Source: an uncultured bacterium (GTDB taxonomy: Bacteria; Bacillota; Clostridia; Lachnospirales; Anaerotignaceae). Taken from it: DNA of 12,834 nt. The stretch is taken from positions 1-12,834 of the forward strand of contig CAJMNV010000052.1 of the NCBI GenBank assembly GCA_905214825.1, given 5' to 3'. Below are positions 1 to 6,045 of the stretch, piece by piece. How positions within the stretch are numbered: position 1 is the first letter of the stretch; every line of letters starts with the position of its first letter. A model generated the notes under the pieces. The model made no database searches, was not told the origin of the DNA, and was given only the letters and a program-made list of their open reading frames with translations. Both the position numbers and the translations under genes were made by a program.

Positions 1-845
1 TCATCACTGTATTGTCTGCTGCTGTTATTTTTTGTGGGATTAGTTCCATTTCCAAAGTAGCAGAATTGATTGTACCTGTTATGGCAATCGCTTATATTTT
101 GGGTTGTGTCGTAGCTTTGATTTTGCAGGCAGAATATCTTCCTGGTGCCTTTGTACAAATCTTCCAGTCCGCATTCACACCTCATGCAATGGGTGGCGGT
201 GTTGCTGGTACCATTATCATTTCTGTGGCAACTGCAATGAGAACCGGTGTTGCCAGAGGTATTTACACCAACGAAGCTGGTTTGGGTAGTGCCCCTATCG
301 TTGCTGCTGCTGCACAAACAAACTCCCCTGTACGCCAAGGTTTGGTATCCATGATTGGTGTATTCTTGACAACCATCATCATTTGTACAATGACTGCATT
401 GGTTATCATTTCTTCTGGTTTGCTGGAATCCAGCTCTTTGGACGGTGGTTTGTTGTCCAACACAGCATTCCAACAAGCATTGCCAGGAAATATTGGTTTG
501 TACATTGTATCCATTGGTTTGGTATTCTTCTCCTTCACAACAATCATTGCTTGGAGTTATTACGGCGAAAGATGTCTGGTATACTTGTCTGGCAGTACAA
601 AATTAATTTTCATCTACCGTGTTTTGTATGTCGTTTGTATTGCCGTTGCCCCTTACTTGACATTGGACGCAATTTGGATACTGGCAGACATCACAAACGC
701 ATTGATGGCATTCCCCAACTTGGTTGGTCTGTTATTGCTTAGTCCGATTGTTATCAAAGAAACCAATATATTCTTTGAAAATTTGAGAAAAGAAAAAGAA
801 GCAAAACAAGGACAACCTGCATCTGTGCAAGAATCCAATAAATAA
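1..845 (+). CDS. Sodium:alanine symporter (AGCS family), C-terminal part, 5' end outside window
   Basis: This is the last 280 residues of a membrane carrier that imports alanine or glycine with sodium. The reading frame is open to the window edge (codons from position 3), and the first candidate start is a TTG at 12 inside what looks like a membrane helix, so the true start lies upstream. AGCS proteins are usually about 450-480 residues, so roughly the first 170-200 are missing. The diagnostic stretch is present: YTNEAGLGSAPI, then an Ala-rich segment, PVRQGL, and a hydrophobic helix with CTMTALVI. Several further hydrophobic helices follow, including SFTTIIAWSYYGERC, which is typical of the family. 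The C-terminal tail (ENLRKEKEAKQGQ...) is charged and probably cytoplasmic. A strong terminator follows 17 bases after the stop. The substrate (alanine, glycine or glutamine) cannot be told from this part. Confidence 0.93.
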   Translation, partial: ITVLSAAVIFCGISSISKVAELIVPVMAIAYILGCVVALILQAEYLPGAFVQIFQSAFTPHAMGGGVAGTIIISVATAMRTGVARGIYTNEAGLGSAPIVAAAAQTNSPVRQGLVSMIGVFLTTIIICTMTALVIISSGLLESSSLDGGLLSNTAFQQALPGNIGLYIVSIGLVFFSFTTIIAWSYYGERCLVYLSGSTKLIFIYRVLYVVCIAVAPYLTLDAIWILADITNALMAFPNLVGLLLLSPIVIKETNIFFENLRKEKEAKQGQPASVQESNK

Positions 846-861
846 AAATAATATTTGATTG

Positions 862-895
862 AAAAGAAACTTTCTGCACAAGAAAGTTTCTTTTT
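862..895 (+). terminator. Rho-independent terminator of the AGCS symporter gene
   Basis: A perfect 14-bp stem (862-875 with 881-894) encloses a 5-base loop GCACA. The right arm ends in a run of five T (891-895). It separates the symporter gene from the cotJ operon. Confidence 0.85.
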
Positions 896-902
896 CGTTT
901 GC

Positions 903-929
903 ACACTTTTTGTATTTCCTCATATGTTA
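903..929 (+). promoter_or_regulatory. Possible mother-cell (sigma-K/sigma-E type) promoter of cotJ
   Basis: CATATGTTA at 921-929 fits the sigma-K -10 pattern CATANNNTA exactly, and an AC dinucleotide at 903-904 sits 16 bases upstream, where the short sigma-K -35 element is expected. The B. subtilis cotJ operon is read by the related mother-cell factor sigma-E, so either factor is possible. The motif is short and the match could be chance. No good TTGACA/TATAAT pair is seen in the same gap. Confidence 0.35.
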
Positions 930-956
930 CAGTATACTCAATAAGGAGGAACTGTC

Positions 957-1238
957 ATGAAAGAAGTTGTGAATGATTTTTTATTTGACACAAATATTAT
1001 GGAAGAATCCCCCACCACAACAGAATGTGCACTCCCACCCACAAATTGTAACGATTGCGTGCAAAAAAAAGTCGGCCTCGCACAAGCCTATATTCCAGTG
1101 CAAGGTTATGAAACGCAGTTTTCCCCAGAAAGAGGCTTGGTATGTGGCACTGCTTTCCCATCTCTGGCAATGCCTTACACACAAGGTATGCACTTAAAAC
1201 AATATGCAAAGGAGGGTTCTGCATGGAACAAGAAGTGA
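957..1238 (+). CDS. cotJA: Spore coat associated protein CotJA
   Basis: This 93-residue protein is the first gene of a cotJABC operon. CotJA proteins are small spore-coat components made in the mother cell, and in B. subtilis CotJA is needed to bring CotJC into the coat. The family signature is the C-terminal half: LAQAYIPVQGY, then FSPERGLVCGTAFPSL and PY.QG (about residues 41-80). The N-terminal 40 residues are variable and contain TECALPPTNCNDC, a cluster of three cysteines; a fourth is at VCG. The start is the ATG at 957, 6 bases after AAGGAGGA (943-950). The stop overlaps cotJB by 16 bases, which suggests translational coupling. It is slightly longer than the B. subtilis protein (about 82 residues), the extra length being N-terminal. 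Confidence 0.9.
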   Translation: MKEVVNDFLFDTNIMEESPTTTECALPPTNCNDCVQKKVGLAQAYIPVQGYETQFSPERGLVCGTAFPSLAMPYTQGMHLKQYAKEGSAWNKK

Positions 1239-1507
1239 TGTTGCAAAAATTGATGGAATTGGATTTTATCGCTGTGGATTTGGGATTGTATCTCAACACT
1301 CACCCCACAGAAGCAGAAGCCATAAATGCATATAACCAAATTATAGAAGCGGCTGACACACTCCGCATAAAATATGAAAGTATGTATGGTCCGCTTTGTT
1401 CTTTCCGTAGTTATGCCACAGATACCAAAAACTGGAAATGGAAAAATAATCCTTGGCCATGGGAAGCCATTGCAAATCCATCTTTGGCAGGAAAGGAGTG
1501 TCAATAA
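1223..1507 (+). CDS. cotJB: Spore coat protein CotJB
   Basis: This 94-residue protein is the middle partner of the CotJ coat set. Family features are an N-terminal amphipathic helix (LMELDFIAVDLGLYLNTHP), a helical A..AYN.I.EAAD segment, and the aromatic C-terminal part YGPLCSF with WKWKNNPWPWE, where the run of tryptophans is characteristic. The start is taken at ATG 1223 because AAAGGAGGG (1208-1216) lies 6 bases before it. The frame stays open upstream to 1142, but that part is only the out-of-frame reading of cotJA. The gene overlaps cotJA by 16 bases and its stop directly abuts the cotJC start. No biochemical activity is known for this family; it acts with CotJA and CotJC in the coat. 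Confidence 0.9.
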   Translation: MEQEVMLQKLMELDFIAVDLGLYLNTHPTEAEAINAYNQIIEAADTLRIKYESMYGPLCSFRSYATDTKNWKWKNNPWPWEAIANPSLAGKECQ

Positions 1508-2101
1508 ATGTTTATATTTGAAAAAAAATTGGAATTTCCCGTCAAAATCACAACACCCGATGCACGTTTGGCAAAAATCATGTTAGAGCAATATGGGGGT
1601 AGTGATGGTGAATGGGGTGCTGCAATGCGTTATTTGAGCCAAAGATTTACCATGGTGACACCAGAAGCAAAAGCCACACTCAACGACATTGCAACCGAAG
1701 AACTTGCCCATGAAGAAATGATGGGTGCCATATTCTATCAACTCACCCGAGGATTGACAAAACAACAAATCATAGATGCTGGTTTAGACGCATATTATGT
1801 CAATCATGGTCTTGGTGTATATCCTTCTTCTGCCGCTGGTATTCCATTTAGTGCCTCTGCATTACAATCAAAAGGTGACCCCATCACAGATTTATATGAA
1901 GATTTGGCTGCTGAACAAAAAGCACGTAGTTCTTATGAATATTTAATAGATCTAACCGATGACCCTGCTGTTTTGGCTCCATTACGCTTTTTGAGAGAGC
2001 GTGAAGTGGTACACTTCCAAAGATTTGGCGAAGCACTAGACATTGCCCGAGATTATCTCAACCAAAACCATTATTTCTTTATGAATGGAAAATCCTCTTA
2101 A
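1508..2101 (+). CDS. cotJC: Spore coat protein CotJC, manganese-catalase family
   Basis: This 197-residue ferritin-like four-helix protein belongs to the dimanganese catalase family and is built into the spore coat. Residues matching the di-Mn ligands of Mn-catalases are all present: E35 (GEWGAAMRYLSQ), E65 and H68 (TEELAHEEM), E136 (LAAEQKAR) and H169 (REREVVHFQRF). So the protein is probably able to break down hydrogen peroxide, although that is inference. Its length fits the short CotJC type (B. subtilis 189), which lacks the long C-terminal extension of true Mn-catalases. ATG 1508 follows AAAGGAG (1492-1498) at 9 bases and directly abuts the cotJB stop. A strong terminator ends the operon. 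Confidence 0.95.
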   Translation: MFIFEKKLEFPVKITTPDARLAKIMLEQYGGSDGEWGAAMRYLSQRFTMVTPEAKATLNDIATEELAHEEMMGAIFYQLTRGLTKQQIIDAGLDAYYVNHGLGVYPSSAAGIPFSASALQSKGDPITDLYEDLAAEQKARSSYEYLIDLTDDPAVLAPLRFLREREVVHFQRFGEALDIARDYLNQNHYFFMNGKSS

Positions 2102-2107
2102 CATACC

Positions 2108-2143
2108 AAAAAGCATACTTTGTAAATCAAAGTATGCTTTTTT
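2108..2143 (+). terminator. Rho-independent terminator of the cotJABC operon
   Basis: A perfect 15-bp stem (2108-2122 with 2128-2142) encloses a 5-base loop TAAAT, and the right arm runs into TTTTTT (2138-2143). It begins 6 bases after the cotJC stop. Confidence 0.88.
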
Positions 2144-2184
2144 AATATATCTTATCATCTATTTTTTATAAAGAATATATTTTT

Positions 2185-2215
2185 CATATCTTTTTTATAA
2201 AAAAGCGAGTATAAT
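2185..2215 (+). promoter_or_regulatory. Possible ytvI promoter (-10 region)
   Basis: TATAAT at 2210-2215 lies 25 bases before the ytvI start and is a perfect sigma-A -10 box, but no TTGACA-like -35 is at the right distance. CATATC at 2185-2190 resembles a sigma-E -35, though its spacing is slightly long. The factor is therefore undecided. The rest of the 139-base gap is AT-rich and shows only the cotJ terminator. Confidence 0.3.
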
Positions 2216-2240
2216 AGTTACAAAACTAGGTGGTGATGCT

Positions 2241-3284
2241 ATGCGGGAATTTTATATCAAACACAAAGCCGCATTACAAGATTTTTCTATATTGATTACA
2301 GCAATATTGTTATGTGTTTTATTTTTTCGTTATTTATTTTCCATTTTATTGCCATTTTTCATCGGTTGGCTTTTGAGCCTTTGTTTTTGCCCTGTGGCGA
2401 ACCGTTTGGAACGACACCATATCCCTCGTTGGATTTCAGCATTGCTTTGTCTATTGGCATTACTGGGCATATGTTCTTTGTTTGTTGTGTTAATCGGCAA
2501 TCGTATTTTTGCACAAGCAGAGTCTTTTTTTCGATTGCTTCCTTATTATATGGAGTTGTTGAAAAATGCTTTGGACACATTTTTAATCAAAATGGACGAG
2601 CTTTTCTCCATACTGCCTGACTTTATACACACTGCATTAGCACAAGCAAGAGAAAATATTTCCTCTTTGTTATTTTCATTGGTAAAATATACAGGGTCTT
2701 CTTCTTTGACGTCTGTGCCAAACTTTTTATTTGGTTTGTTGATTGCACTGGTTTCTTCCTATTTTTTTACCAAAGATGCTACACACATACATGCATTATA
2801 TGAAAAATATGTATTGCATTTATTTGGCAACTCCATCATGCACACAAAACAAGAATTAAAAAATTCATTTTGGGGATACATCAAAACACAGTTGATATTG
2901 ATGGGATACACATTTTTGATTACATTTATTGGATTATTGTTATGTCATTCCCCTTTCACACTGCTGTTAAGTGTCATCATTGCTGTGATAGATGCTTTGC
3001 CATTTTTTGGTAGTGGCTTTATATTATGGCCTGGTGCGGTAATACACTTGCTTCTAGGCAATCCAAAACTAGCACTTGGCTATTTGATTATCTATGCCGC
3101 TGTACAAATTATGCGACAAGTTATGCAGCCAAAAATATTGGGTACACAAATTGGATTACATCCACTTTTGACACTATTTTCCATGTACTTTGGTTATAAA
3201 TGTATTGGTTTTTGGGGATTGTTATTGGGGCCTATCATTGCTGTATTGTTGCAAACCTATTTCAAAAACCGTCATGCAGAATAA
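2241..3284 (+). CDS. ytvI: Sporulation integral membrane protein YtvI (AI-2E transporter family)
   Basis: This 347-residue multi-pass membrane protein belongs to the AI-2E/PerM superfamily, YtvI branch. It has an N-terminal helix pair (about residues 15-45), a further helix (about 63-87), a long soluble central region (about 90-155), and a C-terminal block of helices. The conserved YtvI-like motifs are DALPFFGSGFILWPGA, then a MRQVMQPKILGTQIGLHPL.TLFSMYFG stretch, and a GPI motif near the end. B. subtilis YtvI is about 370 residues and is expressed in sporulation, but its substrate is unknown. Despite the family name there is no reason here to infer AI-2 transport. ATG 2241 follows AGGTGGTGAT (2228-2237), which pairs with the 3' end of 16S rRNA. 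It lies next to cotJ but has its own probable promoter, and it converges on cysK. Confidence 0.88.
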   Translation: MREFYIKHKAALQDFSILITAILLCVLFFRYLFSILLPFFIGWLLSLCFCPVANRLERHHIPRWISALLCLLALLGICSLFVVLIGNRIFAQAESFFRLLPYYMELLKNALDTFLIKMDELFSILPDFIHTALAQARENISSLLFSLVKYTGSSSLTSVPNFLFGLLIALVSSYFFTKDATHIHALYEKYVLHLFGNSIMHTKQELKNSFWGYIKTQLILMGYTFLITFIGLLLCHSPFTLLLSVIIAVIDALPFFGSGFILWPGAVIHLLLGNPKLALGYLIIYAAVQIMRQVMQPKILGTQIGLHPLLTLFSMYFGYKCIGFWGLLLGPIIAVLLQTYFKNRHAE

Positions 3285-3333
3285 ATACAATAAAAAAAGA
3301 GGTATAGTACCTCTTTTTTTATTGTATTTATTC
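3279..3333. terminator. Bidirectional terminator between ytvI and cysK, 26-bp perfect palindrome
   Basis: 3279-3304 is perfectly complementary to 3308-3333 around a 3-base loop TAG. The core AAAAAAAGAGGTA / TACCTCTTTTTTT gives a U-tract in both directions, so it can end transcripts of both convergent genes. The outer 13 bp run into both genes: each arm contains the gene's last codon (GAA) and its stop (TAA). Confidence 0.9.
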
Positions 3334-4257
3334 AAATAATGTTGTAGAAAAATATCGTTCTCCAGTATCTGGTAAAAGCACAACAATATTTTTTCCTGTA
3401 TATTGTTTTTCTTTTACCACATACACAGCTGCTGCCAATGTTGCTCCTGATGAAATACCTACCAAAATACCCTCTATTTTTACAATTTGTCTAGCCATAT
3501 CAAACGCTTTTGCATCTGTTATGGGTCTTATGGTATCACAATATTGTCTTTGTAATACCGCAGGTACAAAATTTGCACCAATCCCTTGTATTTTATGGCT
3601 ACCACTTTTTCCTTCTGTCAAAAGCGGAGAAGACGCAGGTTCTACACCAATCACTTGTATCGCCTGATTTTTTTCTTTCAAATATCTACCCACACCGCTA
3701 ATCGTGCCACCTGTACCAATCCCTGCTACAAATGCATCTATGTTTCCGTTGGTTGCTTCCCAAATTTCAGGAGCAGTTGTTTCATAATGTGCCAATGCAT
3801 TTGCTTTATTTTCAAATTGTTTTGGCAAAAATGCATTTGGGATTTCTTTTGCCAACTGTTCTGCTTTTTCCACAGCACCTGCCATGCCTTTTGCCCCCTC
3901 AGTGAGCACCAATTCTGCACCATAAGCAGACATTGCCAAACGTCTTTCTTTGCTCATGCTGTCTGGCATCACAATGACCATACGATACCCTTTGACAGCT
4001 GCCATCAATGCCAAACCAATGCCTGTGTTGCCACTTGTTGGCTCGATAATGGTTGCTCCTTTTTTGAGCAAACCTTTTTGTTCTGCATCTTCCAACATTT
4101 TTTTTGCTGCTCTATCTTTGACACTCCCACCAGGGTTAAAAAATTCTACCTTTGCAAATACATTTGCTTTCAAATCATATGCTTGTTCCATTTTTTTTAA
4201 TGCAATCAATGGCGTATTTCCAATCAATTCTGTGACACTCTGAAAAATTTTTGTCAT
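3328..4257 (-). CDS. cysK: Cysteine synthase (O-acetylserine sulfhydrylase)
   Basis: This 309-residue PLP enzyme makes L-cysteine from O-acetylserine and sulfide in the cytosol. The family landmarks are in order: GNTPLI (13-18), NPGGSVKDR with the PLP-binding K47, the substrate loop TSGNTG (74-79), the phosphate-binding GTGGT (181-185), the VEP...L region, IQGIGANFVP, and ISSGA near the C terminus. The length is normal. The frame extends upstream to a GTG at 4266, but CCCTTTC at 4266-4272 (GAAAGGG on the minus strand) sits 8 bases before the ATG at 4257 and would overlap the GTG, so 4257 is chosen. No cysE or sulfate genes adjoin it. It is divergent from map, with a candidate promoter at 4288-4316. 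A cystathionine beta-synthase-like role is less likely given the length and motifs. Confidence 0.95.
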   Translation of the reverse strand: MTKIFQSVTELIGNTPLIALKKMEQAYDLKANVFAKVEFFNPGGSVKDRAAKKMLEDAEQKGLLKKGATIIEPTSGNTGIGLALMAAVKGYRMVIVMPDSMSKERRLAMSAYGAELVLTEGAKGMAGAVEKAEQLAKEIPNAFLPKQFENKANALAHYETTAPEIWEATNGNIDAFVAGIGTGGTISGVGRYLKEKNQAIQVIGVEPASSPLLTEGKSGSHKIQGIGANFVPAVLQRQYCDTIRPITDAKAFDMARQIVKIEGILVGISSGATLAAAVYVVKEKQYTGKNIVVLLPDTGERYFSTTLFE

Positions 4258-4265
4258 ATCATACA

Positions 4266-4272
4266 CCCTTTC
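4266..4272 (-). promoter_or_regulatory. Ribosome binding site that fixes the cysK start
   Basis: It reads GAAAGGG on the minus strand, 8 bases before the ATG at 4257. The alternative GTG start at 4264-4266 touches this site and so would lack a ribosome binding site. Confidence 0.7.
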
Positions 4273-4287
4273 CCAATTTTTGTTTTT

Positions 4288-4316
4288 ATCCTACCACTTT
4301 TATCGGAATTTTGCAA
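4288..4316 (-). promoter_or_regulatory. Probable sigma-A promoter of cysK
   Basis: On the minus strand, TTGCAA (4316-4311) and TAGGAT (4293-4288) are separated by exactly 17 bases. The leader to the ATG would be only about 25 bases, which leaves no room for a T-box or S-box riboswitch. No CymR-type operator was recognised. Confidence 0.45.
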
Positions 4317-4348
4317 CGCTTTGCACAAATATTTTGTTTCAAATACTA

Positions 4349-4377
4349 TTGTATGCCTTTTGCTTTTATGCTACTAT
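4349..4377 (+). promoter_or_regulatory. Possible promoter of map
   Basis: TTGTAT (4349-4354) and TACTAT (4372-4377) are separated by 17 bases, about 40 bases before the map start. The -35 matches TTGACA only in TTG; the -10 is good. It is divergent from the cysK promoter. Confidence 0.35.
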
Positions 4378-4417
4378 CTAGTTAAAACAGAAAATGAAAA
4401 GAAAGGAAATCAAAACA

Positions 4418-5290
4418 ATGTTAAAATTGGGACGTAATGACCAATGCTGGTGTGGCAGTGGAAAAAAGTATAAAGTCTGCCATGCTGCATTTGATGAAAA
4501 ATTGGCAGAACTCAAAGCAAAAGGAGAACAAATACCGCCACATAAACTCATCAAAACACCTGCACAATTAGATGGTATTCGCAAAGCAGGTAAATTAAAT
4601 ACAGAAATATTAGATATGGTTGCACAAAACATTCATGCAGGCATGACAACAAATGATATCAACAAAATGGTACATGAATACACAGTATCTCATGGTGGTA
4701 TACCTGCTCCCTTGGGATATTGTGGTTTTCCAAAAAGTGTATGCACATCTGTCAATGATGTGATTTGTCATGGTATCCCTTCTGAAAAAGAAGTATTGCA
4801 AGATGGAGATATTATCAACGTTGATGTTACCACAATACTAGACGGTTATTATGCAGATGCCTCTCGTATGTTCTGTATTGGCAATGTCAGTGATGAAGCA
4901 AAAAAACTGGTAGATGTCACAAAACAATCTGTAGATATGGCACTTGCTGCGGTAAAGCCTTGGGGACATTTGGGTGACATTGGTGCAGTCATCAGCAAAC
5001 ATGTGTATGCACATGGCTATACCGTATTGCATGACATTGGTGGGCATGGTGTTGGCAACGATTTCCACGAAGACCCTTATGTTTGCCACATTGCCAAACC
5101 CGGTACAGGTATGGTATTGGTACCCGGTATGGTATTTACCATAGAACCTATGGTCAATGCAGGTGAAGAAGATTTCTTCCAAGACGAAGAAAACGGCTGG
5201 ACAATATACACAGAAGATGGCTCTTTATCTGCACAATGGGAGTACACAGTTGCCATTACAGAAGACGGTGTTGAAGTCATCACACATTGA
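4418..5290 (+). CDS. map: Type I methionine aminopeptidase with N-terminal SEC-C zinc motif
   Basis: This 290-residue cytosolic metalloenzyme removes the initiator methionine from new proteins. It has a SEC-C motif at residues 7-22 (NDQCWCGSGKKYKVCH; zinc ligands C10, C12, C21, H22), then the pita-bread M24 domain from about residue 45. The metal ligands match E. coli Map: D136 and D147 (VDVT...YYADASRMF), H210 (GGHGVG), E243 (FTIEPM) and E275 (QWEYT). H118 and H217, the two other active-site histidines, are also present. The SEC-C arm is known in some bacterial Map proteins and is thought to aid docking to the ribosome or other partners. Start: AAGGAA (4403-4408) lies 9 bases before the ATG at 4418; an in-frame ATG at 4394 has no binding site before it. 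Unlike many Firmicutes, the gene is not in the secY-adk ribosomal operon, so a second SEC-C-less copy elsewhere is possible. Confidence 0.94.
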   Translation: MLKLGRNDQCWCGSGKKYKVCHAAFDEKLAELKAKGEQIPPHKLIKTPAQLDGIRKAGKLNTEILDMVAQNIHAGMTTNDINKMVHEYTVSHGGIPAPLGYCGFPKSVCTSVNDVICHGIPSEKEVLQDGDIINVDVTTILDGYYADASRMFCIGNVSDEAKKLVDVTKQSVDMALAAVKPWGHLGDIGAVISKHVYAHGYTVLHDIGGHGVGNDFHEDPYVCHIAKPGTGMVLVPGMVFTIEPMVNAGEEDFFQDEENGWTIYTEDGSLSAQWEYTVAITEDGVEVITH

Positions 5291-5309
5291 TATTTTCTTT
5301 ATAAATATA

Positions 5310-5344
5310 AAAAATGGGCAAATCTTTTTGATTTGCCCGTTTTT
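5310..5344. terminator. Bidirectional terminator between map and the Lys-rich membrane protein gene
   Basis: A 15-bp stem (5310-5324 with 5330-5344, one T-G wobble) has the core GGGCAAATC / GATTTGCCC and loop TTTTT. A-runs on the left and T-runs on the right give a U-tract on either strand. It starts 19 bases after the map stop and ends 9 bases before the stop of the converging gene. Confidence 0.85.
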
Positions 5345-5353
5345 GTGTTTTGC

Positions 5354-5839
5354 TTATTTTTTCTTTTTTGTTTCTTCTGATGATTGAGCAGACATGGTAT
5401 TGTTTAATTTTGCTGTTATTTTTTCTGTAAATGTTTTCTTTTTCTTATCTGCCAAATTCAATCCTGTCATACTGACAATATACATACCTGCAATATCTAC
5501 TTTTACATTTTTTTTGACAGGCAATACATCATATACGGGTTTGTCACACATCAATGTCACAATCTGAGGCCCTACTTTTGCCTTAACCAAATTTGCTTTT
5601 CTGATTTTTGCCGTTTTTGGCATTTGTTCAAATACCGCTTTTGGCAAGTTGGTAGCAGAAGGTTTTTCCTGTTTTTTGTCTATGACAAAAATTTGTACTG
5701 TCATACGGTTTTGGTTAATGAATTCTTGTGCTTGTATCATACGACGCACACTTTTTCGATTCAGATAATACAACCCTGCCAAAGCTGCCGCCACAAGCAC
5801 TAATGTAATGATTAAAATATCAGATGCAGTTACATTCAC
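5354..5839 (-). CDS. Unknown single-pass membrane protein with Lys-rich tail
   Basis: I do not recognise this 161-residue protein. Residues about 7-26 (DILIITLVLVAAALAGLYYL) form one membrane helix followed by NRKSVRR, so by the positive-inside rule the rest is probably cytoplasmic. The middle (about 45-130) alternates short hydrophobic stretches with charged residues (VQIFVIDKK; PQIVTLMCDKPVYDVLP; VKVDIAGMYIVSMTG), which suggests a small beta-rich domain. There is one cysteine, in LMCDKPVYD. The tail from about 130 is rich in K, T and S and ends in KKKK. The start is a GTG at 5839, supported by CCTCCTT at 5848-5854 (AAGGAGG on the minus strand) at 8 bases; an ATG four bases into the gene is out of frame. 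It stands alone, convergent with map and divergent from cls. The good ribosome site and private terminator argue that it is real. Confidence 0.75.
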   Translation of the reverse strand: MNVTASDILIITLVLVAAALAGLYYLNRKSVRRMIQAQEFINQNRMTVQIFVIDKKQEKPSATNLPKAVFEQMPKTAKIRKANLVKAKVGPQIVTLMCDKPVYDVLPVKKNVKVDIAGMYIVSMTGLNLADKKKKTFTEKITAKLNNTMSAQSSEETKKKK

Positions 5840-5847
5840 AAATGTTT

Positions 5848-5854
5848 CCTCCTT
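5848..5854 (-). promoter_or_regulatory. Ribosome binding site supporting a GTG start
   Basis: A perfect AAGGAGG on the minus strand lies 8 bases before the GTG at 5839. It is the reason for accepting a non-ATG start for the unknown membrane protein. Confidence 0.75.
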
Positions 5855-5859
5855 GCAAT

Positions 5860-5879
5860 GAAAAAGAACATTCTTTTTC
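5860..5879. repeat. Short inverted repeat in the leader of the unknown membrane protein gene
   Basis: GAAAAAGAA (5860-5868) and TTCTTTTTC (5871-5879) are exact inverted copies around a 2-base centre, 6 bases upstream of the ribosome binding site on the minus strand. The short centre suits a protein-binding operator better than an RNA hairpin. It does not match the Firmicute LexA box. It may be chance in AT-rich DNA. Confidence 0.35.
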
Positions 5880-5880
5880 C

Positions 5881-5908
5881 TTTATAATTTCACGTCATTT
5901 TATTGTAA
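5881..5908 (-). promoter_or_regulatory. Possible promoter of the unknown membrane protein gene
   Basis: On the minus strand, TTACAA (5908-5903) and TATAAA (5886-5881) are 16 bases apart. The match is moderate. The rest of the 206-base gap 5840-6045 is AT-rich; it holds the inverted repeat at 5860-5879 and the cls promoter, and no other gene is seen in it. Confidence 0.3.
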
Positions 5909-5975
5909 CAGAGATTGCCATCGAATGGAAGTCTAAAAACAAAATTTTTTTTATTTTTTTACAAATCTCTTTTAC

Positions 5976-6004
5976 TTGCAACAAATCAAATTTTTTCGTA
6001 TACT
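5976..6004 (+). promoter_or_regulatory. Sigma-A promoter of the cls-thioesterase operon
   Basis: TTGCAA (5976-5981) and TATACT (5999-6004) have the ideal 17-base spacer, so transcription should start near 6011 and give a leader of about 35 bases before the cls ATG. It is the best-looking promoter in the window. Confidence 0.6.
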
Positions 6005-6045
6005 AAAAGAAAACTGATATTTTATTAAGAACTTGGGTGATGTGT

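Noticed and set aside
957..2101. An encapsulin-like or peroxide-defence island around the Mn-catalase-type protein
   Set aside because: The gene order cotJA-cotJB-cotJC and the short CotJC length identify the ordinary spore-coat operon. No shell protein is nearby.
2241..3284. AI-2 quorum-signal exporter
   Set aside because: Only the superfamily name suggests this. The motifs and length fit the sporulation protein YtvI, whose substrate is unknown.
3586..4200. Long plus-strand open frame (204 codons) opposite cysK
   Set aside because: It is the antisense shadow of a fully recognisable cysteine synthase. Its product is rich in Cys, Phe and His, as expected of a complement frame, and it has no ribosome site.
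4264..4266. GTG as the cysK start
   Set aside because: The only ribosome site overlaps it. The ATG at 4257 has correct spacing and gives the usual CysK N-terminus.
4394..4417. Upstream ATG for map
   Set aside because: There is no ribosome site before it, and AAGGAA at 4403-4408 points to the ATG at 4418. The extra eight residues are not part of the SEC-C motif.
4267..4417. A T-box or S-box riboswitch in the cysK/map intergenic region
   Set aside because: The region is 151 bases shared by two divergent promoters, the cysK leader is about 25 bases, and no T-box sequence or specifier stem is visible.
5860..5879. LexA box
   Set aside because: The Firmicute LexA box has GAAC and GTTC half sites with a 4-base gap. 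Here the halves are GAAAAAGAA and TTCTTTTTC with a 2-base centre.
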